Assembly (NCBI RefSeq): GCF_029892065.1
Contig: NZ_CP120373.1
Location: forward strand, 124,001 to 188,000
Reading direction: 5' to 3'
Origin: Sinorhizobium garamanticum
Lineage (GTDB): Bacteria > Pseudomonadota > Alphaproteobacteria > Rhizobiales > Rhizobiaceae
DNA length: 64,000 nt
In this document: positions 25,314-33,881 of the stretch, piece after piece
How the letters are laid out: each line of letters begins with the position of its first letter
Numbering within the stretch: the stretch's first letter is position 1
The notes under the pieces: generated by a model
The model's input: the letters and a program-made list of their open reading frames with translations, nothing else
Databases searched by the model: none
Told to the model about the DNA's origin: nothing
Translations under genes and position numbers: made by a program

Positions 25314-25817
25314 ATGCTGCAGACCGCCGCCCCTTCCCTTCATCCCGTACCATCGGCTCGTCCACCGATGGTGACGATCCGTTGCGCCAAACCGCGCGAT
25401 CTTCCCGAGTTGCACGAGATGATCGTCGAGCTCGCCGCGCATCACGGTGACGCCGCACCGATCACGCCGGAACGGCTTGAACGAGATCTCTTCAGCCGCT
25501 CCCCCTGGATCACGGCGCTCGTCGCCGAGGCCGGCAACCAGTTGATTGGCTATGCCATTCTCGTCCCGACCTACCGGGCGGCCGAAGGCCTGCGCGGCAT
25601 GGAACTGCATCACCTCTTCGTTCGTCCAGGCCATCGTGGCACCGGCATCGGCCGTCATCTCGTTGCCAAGGCACGCGAACAGGCGCGCATGGCCGGCTGC
25701 GACTATCTTTCCGTCAGCGCTGCCACCGGCAATTTCCAGGCGCATCGCTTCTACGAATCCGAACGCTTCATACCTCGACCTGTCACGGGCATGCGCTATA
25801 TGCAGAAGCTTGGCTGA
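25314..25817 (+). CDS. GNAT family N-acetyltransferase
   Basis: A 167-residue GCN5-related acetyltransferase. Motif B/A is visible as MELHHLFVRPGHRGTGIGRHLVAKA with the acetyl-CoA loop RGTGIG, followed by GCDYLSVSAATGNFQAHRFYESERF. This resembles small-molecule or protein acetyltransferases of the RimI/diamine type, but the substrate cannot be told. ATG at 25314 has GGAG six bases upstream; an earlier ATG at 25287 lies within the terminator-proximal leader and is less likely. It is followed after 12 bases by the DJ-1 gene, probably in one operon. Confidence 0.85.
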   Translation: MLQTAAPSLHPVPSARPPMVTIRCAKPRDLPELHEMIVELAAHHGDAAPITPERLERDLFSRSPWITALVAEAGNQLIGYAILVPTYRAAEGLRGMELHHLFVRPGHRGTGIGRHLVAKAREQARMAGCDYLSVSAATGNFQAHRFYESERFIPRPVTGMRYMQKLG

Positions 25818-25829
25818 ACGGGAGGGCAC

Positions 25830-26411
25830 ATGCGCCTCGCAATCGTCCTGACGGAAGGTTTTGCCGACTGGGAATGCGCGCTGCTGATGGCCACGGCGCG
25901 CACCGAGCTCGGGCTTGACGTGCTGATCGCCACGCCCGGCGGCACTGTGGTGACGTCGATGGGCGGCCTTCACATCACGCCTCACCTGCCGACGAAAACC
26001 CTGGCGCCGACGGAGTTCGACGCGCTTGTGCTCTGCGGCGGCTCAATCTGGAAAACCACCGCGGCACCCAATGTCACTGCGATGGTCCATGCCTTCCATG
26101 CGAAAGGCCGCGTCGTCGCAGGGATTTGCGGGGCGACGCTCGGGCTTGCCGCCAGCGGCATTCTCGATGAGGCGGACCACACGGGCAACTCGGCCGAAAG
26201 TCTCTCGGCAGTCGCCGGCTATCGCGGTCACCGGCACTACCGCGACCAACCGCAGGCCCTTCGCAGCGGCCGGCTGGTAACGGCTGCAGGCACGGCCCCG
26301 GTCAGCTTTACGGCCGAGATTTTCCACGCGCTCGGCCTCGGTTCCGCAGCGCTTGACGACTATCTTTCGCTCTACGGCAAGGAGCATGCAGTCGTCCAAG
26401 CTGCACGATAG
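25830..26411 (+). CDS. DJ-1/PfpI family protein
   Basis: A 193-residue class I glutamine amidotransferase-like protein of the DJ-1/PfpI superfamily. The nucleophile elbow is AGICGATLGLA with the conserved Cys at about residue 100; the sheet ends AGTAPVSFTAEIFHALGL. Such proteins act as glyoxalases, chaperones or proteases of oxidative stress, and the specific activity is unknown. It starts 12 bases after the GNAT gene and ends just before the convergent cytochrome gene. Confidence 0.85.
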   Translation: MRLAIVLTEGFADWECALLMATARTELGLDVLIATPGGTVVTSMGGLHITPHLPTKTLAPTEFDALVLCGGSIWKTTAAPNVTAMVHAFHAKGRVVAGICGATLGLAASGILDEADHTGNSAESLSAVAGYRGHRHYRDQPQALRSGRLVTAAGTAPVSFTAEIFHALGLGSAALDDYLSLYGKEHAVVQAAR

Positions 26412-26433
26412 TGCAACATCAGCAGAGAACCCC

Positions 26434-27348
26434 TCAAAGCGGCGGAAGCGCCTTCAGGTAGGCGGCGATCGCCTCGCGGTCAGAGGGCGAAAGCCTTGCC
26501 AGGTTCTTCTGTACATCGACCATCGAACCGCCGACTGAATCAAAATCCGGCGTGAAACCGGTCTCCAGATAGGAGGCAATGTCGGATGCGCTCCAACTGC
26601 CGACGCTTCTCGAGCCCGGCGTAATGTTGGGGATACGCCCTTCGCCCTCGGGGTTCGGCGCGCCGGCCAGCCACCTGCCCGGCTCAAATCCGCCGAGCGC
26701 GTTGCGCGGCGTGTGACACTCGCCGCAATGGCCGGGACCTTCAACCAAATACTGCCCGCGCGCGAGCTTCGCATCCGCCCTGTTCACCTCGACACGCGGC
26801 TCGTCGGTGAGGAACAACAGCTTCCAGCCGCCGAGAGCCATGCGGATATTGTAGGGAAACGGCAAGTCGTGTGGCGGCGCCACGTTGGCGCTCTTCGGCA
26901 GCGTCTGCAGGTATCCCCAGAGATCGTTGATATCCTTGGCAGTCATGCGCGCGTAGGAGCCGTACGGAAAAGAGGGATAAAGATGCTCGCCATTTTGCCC
27001 GACACCGCGCGTCATGGCGTTGCCGAACTCGGCGAGCGTCCAGTCGCCGATGCCGGCGCTTTCATCGGGTGAGATGTTCGGAACATGGAAGGTGCCGAAG
27101 GGGCTTTTCAGCGCCCGGCCGCCTGAAAGCACGAGCCGCGCGTCATCCTTTGCCCCCGGCGCAGCGTGGCAGCTGACGCAGCCGCCTGCCCAGAAAACCT
27201 GTTCGCCATTGGCGAGGTCCGGTTGGCCCAGCCCTTCCCAATGGGCTGGGGCCCACGGTGAAGGTTTCGTCAGCCACCAAAAGCCACCGGCTCCGGCAAG
27301 GGCCAGCACGACCAGACCAGACAGCAGTTTCGTTGTTCGCCGGCCCAT
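26434..27348 (-). CDS. membrane-anchored diheme c-type cytochrome
   Basis: This 304-residue protein has an N-terminal transmembrane anchor (about 8-25) and two CXXCH heme sites, CVSCH at 57-61 and CGECH at about 200. Each is followed by a Met-bearing domain (for example YARMTAKDINDLWGYLQTLP). The layout matches cytochrome subunits of periplasmic dehydrogenases, which pass electrons from a dehydrogenase to the respiratory chain. No dehydrogenase gene is adjacent. ATG at 27348 has AAGGGAGG four bases upstream; longer starts at 27363 and 27375 exist. The next leftward gene upstream encodes a cytochrome c'. Confidence 0.85.
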   Translation of the reverse strand: MGRRTTKLLSGLVVLALAGAGGFWWLTKPSPWAPAHWEGLGQPDLANGEQVFWAGGCVSCHAAPGAKDDARLVLSGGRALKSPFGTFHVPNISPDESAGIGDWTLAEFGNAMTRGVGQNGEHLYPSFPYGSYARMTAKDINDLWGYLQTLPKSANVAPPHDLPFPYNIRMALGGWKLLFLTDEPRVEVNRADAKLARGQYLVEGPGHCGECHTPRNALGGFEPGRWLAGAPNPEGEGRIPNITPGSRSVGSWSASDIASYLETGFTPDFDSVGGSMVDVQKNLARLSPSDREAIAAYLKALPPL

Positions 27349-27433
27349 CGGGCCTCCCTTCATGCTGGAAGACAAAGAAGGATGCGCCAGCAGGGCCGGC
27401 GCATCGCAAATGGTCAGGATGAAGGAACGCCTC

Positions 27434-27880
27434 TCAGTCTTTTTTCAGACGATAGGTCTCGTGACAGCTGGAGCAGTCCTTGCCGAGAATGCCCAGGGCA
27501 GCGCCAACTCCGGCCTTGTCCGCCGGAAGCTGGGCAAGCAGCGTGCTCGCGTCGGTGCCAAGCTTGGCGGCTTTGGCCTTGAAGTCTTCCATGTTTTCCC
27601 AGATTTTCGGGCTAGCTTCGGTTTCCAAGCCAGTTTCCGTGCCCGCCGGGAAATGATTCGGAAAGATCTTCACCGTCTCGGTGATCGTCGTCAGCGATGC
27701 CTTGACGATTTCCGCATCGTAGGGCTTTTCACCCTTGGCAATGCCGTTCAACGCACCGGCAGCCTGGCCTACCTTCTTCATCAGCTGCTGGCGCACCGCC
27801 TGCGGCTCGTCCGCCGCCGTCACGGCGGTGACACCCACGCCTGCAAGGGCGGCAGCAAGCATAAAAGCTCGTATCTTCAT
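27434..27880 (-). CDS. cytochrome c' (c556-type) family protein
   Basis: A 148-residue periplasmic protein with a signal peptide (MKIRAFMLAAALAGVGVTAVTA), a four-helix body and a C-terminal heme site CSSCHETYR, the hallmark of the cytochrome c'/c556 family (heme near the C-terminus). These proteins bind NO or transfer electrons in the periplasm. The start is ATG at 27880, with GGGAG six bases upstream (an adjacent ATG at 27883 is possible). It lies 85 bases upstream of the diheme cytochrome gene and is likely co-transcribed with it. Confidence 0.9.
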   Translation of the reverse strand: MKIRAFMLAAALAGVGVTAVTAADEPQAVRQQLMKKVGQAAGALNGIAKGEKPYDAEIVKASLTTITETVKIFPNHFPAGTETGLETEASPKIWENMEDFKAKAAKLGTDASTLLAQLPADKAGVGAALGILGKDCSSCHETYRLKKD

Positions 27881-28103
27881 CATGATCTCCCGGTCATTCG
27901 AACCCGCATCTGCGGCTTCCTGTTGAGGCGCGGGCATGATGGCATTTTGGTCTTTCGACGGAAGTAACATTTTTTTGATGTTCTTGTCATTCCAGCATAA
28001 TTTGGCTCCAACAACCGCATTACCGCCGTCTCTCGCGTGCCGAAAAACAGCGTGAACACGACAGCCATGTTTTAATACTTGGGAGCGATCTGCCGCCGGC
28101 GTC

Positions 28104-28742
28104 CTACCGGGCACCGGCCCATCCCTGCCATACGGTCAAGACCGCAACTATGACCAGCACGACGCCGGCCGCCCGTCCGATTGCCACTGTTGCACCCGGA
28201 CTGCCGACAAGCAGATCACGGCCGCGGCCGGCGGCAAGCGCGAGCCCGCCATAGACCGCGAGCTGCGTCAGCGCGATCATCAGCGCCATGACCGCGGCCT
28301 GCGACCAGATCGGACCGAATTGCGGCTTGAGGAACTGCGGGTAGACGGCCAGCATGAAAAGATAGGCCTTGGGATTCATCAGGCTTGTGAGTGCGCCCTG
28401 GCGAAAGCTCGCCCAGCGCGACAGGCGCACCGCCTTTTCGATACCGCTAATGGTGATCGCACTGCGCAGCAACGAGAAGCCGATCCAGGCGATATAGAGG
28501 GCACCGGCGACAAGCAGCACGTTGAAAAGCTGCGGCACCAGATGCAGGACGACGCTGACCCCGAGCGCGGCATAGAGCGTGTGCAGCACGCCGCCGGCCA
28601 TGATGCCGGCCGTAGCCGACAGACCGGACGCCCGCCCGCCGGTCAGTGAATTGGCCAGGACGAAGACCATGTCCATGCCGGGCACGATGATGATGCCGAA
28701 GAGAAGGGTGAAGAAAAGCCAGAGGTTTTCCGCGTAACTCAT
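28104..28742 (-). CDS. LysE/RhtB-family amino-acid exporter
   Basis: A 212-residue protein with six hydrophobic helices. The N-terminal LLFGIIIVPGMDMVFVLANSLTGG is the LysE family opening with the conserved Pro-Gly-Met/Pro motif; TSLMNPKAYLFMLAVYPQF is the second signature. LysE proteins export amino acids or related metabolites. ATG at 28742 gives the usual N-terminus; an upstream ATG at 28766 exists. It is divergent from the WYL regulator gene, with an inverted repeat between them that may control both. Confidence 0.85.
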   Translation of the reverse strand: MSYAENLWLFFTLLFGIIIVPGMDMVFVLANSLTGGRASGLSATAGIMAGGVLHTLYAALGVSVVLHLVPQLFNVLLVAGALYIAWIGFSLLRSAITISGIEKAVRLSRWASFRQGALTSLMNPKAYLFMLAVYPQFLKPQFGPIWSQAAVMALMIALTQLAVYGGLALAAGRGRDLLVGSPGATVAIGRAAGVVLVIVAVLTVWQGWAGAR

Positions 28743-28828
28743 GTCAGTTGTCCGTGAGATTTCCATGTGAATGCGTGGCCGGATAGTCGATTTTTCAATC
28801 CGTTGACACGTGTTATATCGCTGCCCAA

Positions 28829-28846
28829 CTGACAGGGATTTGTCAG
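28829..28846. promoter_or_regulatory. inverted repeat CTGACA-N6-TGTCAG (candidate WYL-regulator operator)
   Basis: A perfect 6+6 palindrome with a six-base spacer (GGGATT) lies between the divergent LysE exporter and WYL regulator genes, 28 bases before the regulator start. Local regulators often bind such sites; the assignment is inferred from position. Confidence 0.5.
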
Positions 28847-28873
28847 GAGCCTTTGAGGCGATGGAGTTTTCCC

Positions 28874-29587
28874 GTGCGTAAGGCGTCGCGCCTGTTTGAA
28901 ATCATCCAGATCCTGCGGCTTGCCAGGAAGCCGATAACGGCCGCGGATATTGCCGAAACGCTGGAGGTGACGCCGCGGTCGATCTACCGTGACATCGCCG
29001 CCCTGCAGGCAATGCGGGTGCCGATCGAGGGCGAACGCGGTCTCGGCTATATCTTGAGACCCGGCTTCGATCTGCCACCCTTGATGTTCACGATCGAAGA
29101 GACGGAGGCGATCGTGTTGGCGTTGGCGCTGCTGGCACGCACAGGCGACGAGGAACTGAAGGCGGCCGCGCGGCGCGTGAACCAGAAAATCACCGGCGCC
29201 GTACCCGGGCCGCTGCGTCAGGCGTTCCAGTCTCAGGCCCTGCACGCCTGGGGCACTGTTGCAGCGCCGCCGCCGGCCATCGATCTCGCCATGGTCCGCC
29301 GGGCGATTCGCGACGAGCAGAAGCTCGCGCTCGACTATCGCGACGAACTCGGGCGGGCGAGCGAACGCACGGTGCGCCCGCTGGCGCTCATCTATTATTC
29401 GGAACACGCGATGATGGTCGCCTGGTGCGAACTGCGCCAGGACATCCGCAACTTCCGCGCCGACCGGGTGGAACATTGCGAGCCAGTCGGCGCCTTCTTC
29501 CGTGGCGAGGGGAACCGGCTCAGGCAGTTGTGGATCAGCGGCTGGAAGACCAATGCCGCGCGGCCGCTTGAGGCGGAGGATGCGTAG
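28874..29587 (+). CDS. HTH/WYL-domain transcriptional regulator (YafY-like)
   Basis: A 237-residue regulator. An N-terminal HTH_11 (SRLFEIIQILRLARKPITAADIAETLEVTPRSIYRDIAALQ) is followed by a WYL domain (RPLALIYYSEHAMMVAWCELRQDIRNFRADRV, with the family's tryptophan-tyrosine-leucine-like core altered to VAW). WYL domains sense nucleic-acid or small ligands. GTG at 28874 is chosen because homologues start (M)RKASRLFE and GGAG is seven bases upstream; TTG at 28853 is the alternative. It is divergent from a LysE exporter, a plausible target. Confidence 0.85.
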   Translation: MRKASRLFEIIQILRLARKPITAADIAETLEVTPRSIYRDIAALQAMRVPIEGERGLGYILRPGFDLPPLMFTIEETEAIVLALALLARTGDEELKAAARRVNQKITGAVPGPLRQAFQSQALHAWGTVAAPPPAIDLAMVRRAIRDEQKLALDYRDELGRASERTVRPLALIYYSEHAMMVAWCELRQDIRNFRADRVEHCEPVGAFFRGEGNRLRQLWISGWKTNAARPLEAEDA

Positions 29588-29648
29588 GCGGGAGGAAATC
29601 CGTGTGTCTCGACGTAGAGAAATGCGCCTTATCCGCCTGGCACAAATG

Positions 29649-29674
29649 AAAAGGCCCGGCGCAAGCGCCGGGCC
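29649..29674 (-). terminator. intrinsic terminator of sodB
   Basis: Perfect stem GGCCCGGCGC/GCGCCGGGCC with a two-base spacer. On the minus strand it is followed by TTTTCATTTG. It lies 30 bases after the sodB stop. Confidence 0.85.
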
Positions 29675-29704
29675 GAATTGCCTGTCGAGTCAAAAAGCAG
29701 CCGC

Positions 29705-30307
29705 TTACTTCGTGGCAGCCTCGTACATTTCGAGCACGTAATCCCAGTTGATGAGATTGTCGACGAAGGCCTCGAGGTATTTCGGACGGGCGTTGCGGTA
29801 GTCGATGTAGTAGGAGTGTTCCCAGACATCGACGCCGAGGATCGGCGATGCGCCGTGGACCAGCGGGTTTTCGCCGTTCGGAGTCTTCGAGATTTCAAGC
29901 TTGCCGTTCTTGACCGAGAGCCAGGCCCAGCCGGAGCCGAACTGGCCGGTGCCAGCGGCGATGAAATCCGCGCGGAACTTGTCGTAGCCGCCGAGGTCGG
30001 ACTTGATAGCCGCGTCGAGCTTGCCCGGCAGGCTGGTGCCGCCGCCGCCCTTCTTCATCCACTTCCAGAAATGGATGTGGTTGTAGTGTTGGCCGGCGTT
30101 GTTGAACAGCGGCTGGTTCGTCCCATAGGACTTCTTGACGACTTCCTCGAGCGAAAGACCGGAAAGACCGGCGTCCTCGGCGAGCTTGTTGCCGTTCGTC
30201 ACGTAAGCGAGGTGATGCTTGTCGTGATGATATTCGAGCGTTTCGCGCGACATATAGGGGGCGAGCGCATCGTAGTCATAGGGAAGGTTCGGCAATTCGA
30301 AAGCCAT
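29705..30307 (-). CDS. sodB: Fe/Mn superoxide dismutase
   Basis: A 200-residue cytosolic SOD. Metal ligands are recognisable: His in LEYHHDKHH (about 27), His in AGQHYNHIHFWKWM (about 79), and Asp/His in DVWEHSYYIDYRNARPKY. Gln in NNAGQHYNH is the Fe-type position, but such alphaproteobacterial enzymes can accept either metal, so the metal is left open. It disproportionates superoxide. ATG at 30307 is preceded by GAGGAG; the frame extends upstream but without family sequence. Strong terminator follows. Confidence 0.95.
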   Translation of the reverse strand: MAFELPNLPYDYDALAPYMSRETLEYHHDKHHLAYVTNGNKLAEDAGLSGLSLEEVVKKSYGTNQPLFNNAGQHYNHIHFWKWMKKGGGGTSLPGKLDAAIKSDLGGYDKFRADFIAAGTGQFGSGWAWLSVKNGKLEISKTPNGENPLVHGASPILGVDVWEHSYYIDYRNARPKYLEAFVDNLINWDYVLEMYEAATK

Positions 30308-30526
30308 TGTGGCATCTCCTCTTGGTATGGATTTCGTCAAGGAAATCTGTGAGCGGGAACATAGGCACCGGCATAGACCGAGGCAACCGATGCGGTGCCA
30401 AAATTTCTCTGCCACACGCAAAATACTTTCGCTGCGTTTCTGACGAACCATTGTCTTTGGCAAATTCTCGTCACGATCGGCATGCTACCTGCCCGCGCAT
30501 TCCAGCAAAACATGTAAGGAACCACG

Positions 30527-30853
30527 ATGCCGATACGCCCGATCTCAATCCTAAGTCTCTCTGCGGCCGCAAGCCTTGCTGCAGGTGCGGCACATGCCTC
30601 GTCAGGGGACGCATGGGAGGAATTCCGGGCGGACGTATCGGCCAAGTGCATCGCCGCTGCCGAATCGCTGGAGGACGCCAGTGCGATCGTTGATCCTTTC
30701 GGTACCGAAAGCTACGGACTGGCGCTCATCTCCGGCAAGCCGAAAGGCGGCAACGGGAGCGTCACGCAGATTTGCGTCTACGACAAGCAGACCAAGGCCG
30801 TGGAACTCGGTGGCGAGATCGGCGCTCAGGTGATACCGGTGTCGACGCCGTAA
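30527..30853 (+). CDS. small exported protein of unknown function
   Basis: A 108-residue protein with a signal peptide (MPIRPISILSLSAAASLAAGAAHA, cleavage after AHA) and a small periplasmic domain containing two cysteines (SAKCIAAAE, TQICVYDKQ) that could form one disulfide. The pattern resembles a short rhizobial family of secreted proteins with the ending VYDKQTKAVELGGEI, which I cannot name. It is divergent from sodB. Function unknown. Confidence 0.6.
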   Translation: MPIRPISILSLSAAASLAAGAAHASSGDAWEEFRADVSAKCIAAAESLEDASAIVDPFGTESYGLALISGKPKGGNGSVTQICVYDKQTKAVELGGEIGAQVIPVSTP

Positions 30854-30971
30854 TTCAGAAGCCGCCAGTGTGAGCCCGCGTTTCCGCCGTCCGCCAGCCA
30901 TATCGACATCCCGCGTTAGGGTCCTATGTCTTCCAGCGTCCATGCACAGAACACACGAAGCGGAGGACGTT

Positions 30972-31382
30972 ATGGAATTCCATCAGGGGCGGTTACTCGA
31001 CCATGTGCATCTCCGCGCAAGAGACCTCACCGCCAGCAAGCGTTTCTATCGCGCAATTCTCGCCTCGCTCGGCCACCAGCCGACTTTCGAGACCGAGCAG
31101 GCGATTGCATTCGACGAACTCTACATCGACCAGGCCGAAAGCTATCGCAGCCATGTTCACATCGCCTTTCAGGCGATCGATCCGGACGCGGTTCGTCGCT
31201 TCTACGAGGCCGGCCTTGCGAACGGCGGAAAAGACAATGGCGAGCCCGGCGAGCGGCCCTATCATCCCGGCTATTTCGCCGCTTTTCTCCTCGACCCCGA
31301 CGGCAACAACATCGAGGCGGTCTACCATGGGCCGACGACGCGCTCGTCCGCCGATGTCGTCATCCGCCCGCTCGGGGACTGA
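30972..31382 (+). CDS. VOC family protein (glyoxalase/bleomycin-resistance fold)
   Basis: A 136-residue single VOC module: LLDHVHLRARDLTASKRFYRAIL at the N-terminus and FAAFLLDPDGNNIEAVYHG near the C-terminus, with ligands His (HVHL) and Glu (NIEAVY). Such proteins include lactoylglutathione lyases and resistance enzymes; no specific substrate is evident. The ATG at 30972 is chosen because upstream in-frame sequence is not VOC-like. The next gene, a short YdeI-like frame, follows 48 bases later. Confidence 0.85.
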   Translation: MEFHQGRLLDHVHLRARDLTASKRFYRAILASLGHQPTFETEQAIAFDELYIDQAESYRSHVHIAFQAIDPDAVRRFYEAGLANGGKDNGEPGERPYHPGYFAAFLLDPDGNNIEAVYHGPTTRSSADVVIRPLGD

Positions 31383-31430
31383 AGCGTGACGGGAACAGGC
31401 ATGGGAAGTCTCAGGCGCGCGATCCAGCCG

Positions 31431-31644
31431 ATGCCGGAAGACTCGCCGCACGGTGCGCGACAGCGGGCTCGAAGCGGTCTATGCCGCGCGCCCCGCCTAT
31501 CAGCGCAACGACTATCTCGGCTGGATCGCTCGCGCAAAGCGAGACGAAACCCGTGAGAAGCGCATCGCCCAGATGCTTGCGGAACTTCAGGCCGGAGACG
31601 CCTATATGCGCATGCCCTATCGCGATGGGCGCGACGAGAAATAG
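31431..31644 (+). pseudogene. short YdeI/OmpD-associated-like gene, probably frameshifted
   Basis: A C-terminal frame reads YAARPAYQRNDYLGWIARAK and ETREKRIAQMLAELQAGD, which looks like the small YdeI-like family. That frame opens only at a weak GTG (31453). Just upstream in another frame is ATG CCG GAA GAC (M-P-E-D at 31431), which resembles the family start. Two missing bases after GAC would join the frames as MPED-X-RRTVRDSGL. Either the gene is broken or only the GTG-started 63-residue form is made. Family assignment is from pattern memory. Confidence 0.5.
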
Positions 31645-31706
31645 TCGTCGCGCCATGGGTCGGGCACTCGCCTTGGTGGGCCTGCGATGAACGCGTGTCC
31701 GTGCCG

Positions 31707-32588
31707 TCAAACGTCCCGGCTCGAATGCGCCCAGTCCATGTAAAGGTCGCGCGCCTTGGCGGAGATCGGGCCGGCCTGGAGGTCGCGGTCATCGAGGCGG
31801 GTCACGGGCAGCACCTTGGAATAGTTTCCGGTCGTGAAGATCTCGTCCGCCGCTTCGAAATCGGCCATCGTCATCGTGGTCTCGACCACCTCGAAGCCGG
31901 CCTCGCGCAAGAGGCTCATGACGCGGAATCGGGTGATGCCGGCAAGGAAGGTCTTGTTGGCGGCCGGCGTGAAGACGACACCGTCCTTCACCATGAAGAT
32001 GTTGGATGATCCGGTCTCAGCGATATTGCCGAGCATGTCGCGCACAAGCGCGTTGTCGAAGCCGCGCGAGCGCGCTTCGTTGAGGATGCGGGCATTGTTG
32101 GGATAGAGGCAACCGGCCTTTGCATCCGTCGGCATGCACTCGATCGTCGGCCGGCGGAAGGGTGACAAGGTCAGCGATGAGCCGCCATGCGCGTTGCCCA
32201 TCGGTGCCTCGAACAGGCAGAGCGCGAAACGCGTCGATTCCGGGTCGACCGCCACGACGCTCCAGGAGCCGTGCTCGCCCCAATACATCGGCTTGATGTA
32301 GATCGCCGTCTTGCCGTCGAACTTCTTCACGCCCTCCCAGGTCAGCGCCTCGATCTCTTCCGCGGACATCGTGGGCTTCAGCCCCAAAGACACGGCCGAA
32401 CGATTGACGCGCTGGCAATGCAGATCAAGGTCCGGTGCGATGCCGTCGAACCAGCGGGCGCCGTCGAAAACCGTTGATCCGAGCCACATCGCGTGCGAGG
32501 TCGGCCCGATCAGCGGAGGATTGCCGGAAAGCCATTCACCGTCGACATAGGTCCAGGTGGTTGAGCGGGGGGTTGTATCGACGGCCAT
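31707..32588 (-). CDS. ilvE: branched-chain amino-acid aminotransferase
   Basis: A 293-residue class IV PLP-dependent aminotransferase. The PLP lysine is Lys157 in TDAKAGCLYPNNARI; other family elements are SHAMWLGSTVFDGARWFDG and GNIAETGSSNIFMVKDGV. It interconverts branched-chain amino acids and their 2-oxo acids in the cytosol. The class also includes D-amino-acid and aminodeoxychorismate enzymes, but the motifs favour the IlvE type. ATG at 32588 has AGGAG upstream. It stands alone, convergent with the preceding VOC/YdeI pair. Confidence 0.87.
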   Translation of the reverse strand: MAVDTTPRSTTWTYVDGEWLSGNPPLIGPTSHAMWLGSTVFDGARWFDGIAPDLDLHCQRVNRSAVSLGLKPTMSAEEIEALTWEGVKKFDGKTAIYIKPMYWGEHGSWSVVAVDPESTRFALCLFEAPMGNAHGGSSLTLSPFRRPTIECMPTDAKAGCLYPNNARILNEARSRGFDNALVRDMLGNIAETGSSNIFMVKDGVVFTPAANKTFLAGITRFRVMSLLREAGFEVVETTMTMADFEAADEIFTTGNYSKVLPVTRLDDRDLQAGPISAKARDLYMDWAHSSRDV

Positions 32589-32617
32589 CGGCGTCTCCTC
32601 TCGTTTTATCGTCCGTT

Positions 32618-32653
32618 CGGAAATCGAATACGATTTAAGGAAACATGCAGTAG
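32618..32653. repeat. half copy of the RIME-like element
   Basis: CGGAAATCGAATACGATT followed by TAAGGAAACATGCAGTAG matches the right half of the element at 41275-41380, which ends TTTAAGGAATCATGCAGTAG. Only the palindrome next to the CATGCAG end is kept. It lies just upstream of the branched-chain aminotransferase promoter region. Confidence 0.6.
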
Positions 32654-32768
32654 CCGAAAAAAACAGCACCGGGGTGAATGGGTACATAAAAAAATGTCAT
32701 GGCGTCCATTGTGGAACCGGCCGAACCGCCATGCCAAAATAGCCTGACGAGCAAGGAGCAAGACAGTC

Positions 32769-33809
32769 ATGAAAGCGATGTATTACGACGCGTTCGAAAA
32801 GGTGCCGGAGATCAAGGTTTTGCCGGATCCGAAACCGTCCGAAAACGGCGTCGTCATCAAGGTCGAGGCGACCGGCCTTTGCCGCAGCGACTGGCATGGC
32901 TGGATGGGACACGACGCGGACATTCGTTTGCCGCATGTGCCCGGCCACGAGCTCGCCGGAACCATTGCGGCCGCCGGACGCGGTGTCCTGCGCTACAAAG
33001 TCGGGGACCGCGTGACTGTTCCATTCGTTTCCGGCTGCGGCCGTTGCGCGGAATGCCGCTCGGGCAACCAACAGGTTTGCGAGGCACAGTTCCAGCCGGG
33101 CTTCACCCATTGGGGCTCGTTTGCCGAATATGTGGCGATCGACTTTGCCGACCAGAACCTCGTGCACCTGCCGGAGAGCATGGATTTCGCGACCGCCGCA
33201 AGCCTCGGCTGCCGCTTTGCCACATCCTTCCGGGCGGTCGCCGACCAGGCCCGCGTCAAGGGCGGTGAGTGGGTGGCCGTGCACGGCTGCGGCGGCGTCG
33301 GCCTCTCGGCGATCATGATTGCCGCGGCGCTCGGCGCCAACCCGATCGCGATCGACATTTCCGAGGAAAAGCTCGCCTTTGCCCGCAAACTTGGCGCGGT
33401 CGCCGCGATCAACGGCAAAGAAACGGCAGACGTGGCCGAGGCCGTAAGAGAAATCACCAAGGGCGGCGCCCATGTCTCGATCGACGCTCTCGGTTCGCCG
33501 GTCACCTGCTTCAATTCGATCAAGAACCTGCGCCGGCGCGGGCGCCATGTGCAGGTGGGTCTGATGCTGGCGGAACATGCAACACCTGAGATCCCGATGG
33601 CACAGGTGATCGGCCACGAACTCGAGATTTACGGCAGCCACGGCATGCAGGCCTGGCGCTATGACGCGATGCTGGCGATGATCACCGCCGGCAAGCTGAA
33701 CCCAAAACAACTGATCGGCCGCGAGATCTCGCTCGAAGAAGCCGTGCCGGCACTGGTGACCATGGACCGCGCCACCGATCTCGGCATCAGCGTGATTACG
33801 CGGTTCTGA
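32769..33809 (+). CDS. zinc-dependent alcohol dehydrogenase (MDR family)
   Basis: A 346-residue medium-chain dehydrogenase. Catalytic zinc ligands are Cys38 (GLCRSDW) and His60-Glu61 (VPGHELAG); the structural zinc cysteines are Cys90, Cys93, Cys96 and Cys104. The nucleotide site is GCGGVGLS at about 168-175. It oxidises an alcohol with NAD(P)+; the substrate cannot be told. RBS AAGGAG precedes the ATG by 12 bases. Single gene between the aminotransferase and a phosphatase-like gene. Confidence 0.87.
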   Translation: MKAMYYDAFEKVPEIKVLPDPKPSENGVVIKVEATGLCRSDWHGWMGHDADIRLPHVPGHELAGTIAAAGRGVLRYKVGDRVTVPFVSGCGRCAECRSGNQQVCEAQFQPGFTHWGSFAEYVAIDFADQNLVHLPESMDFATAASLGCRFATSFRAVADQARVKGGEWVAVHGCGGVGLSAIMIAAALGANPIAIDISEEKLAFARKLGAVAAINGKETADVAEAVREITKGGAHVSIDALGSPVTCFNSIKNLRRRGRHVQVGLMLAEHATPEIPMAQVIGHELEIYGSHGMQAWRYDAMLAMITAGKLNPKQLIGREISLEEAVPALVTMDRATDLGISVITRF

Positions 33810-33881
33810 TCAGGGATTCCGATCGTCGCCGCGCGCTGTTATGGTTTTCGCAAGCAAGACGAATCAACGAGGGGTCCCGTC

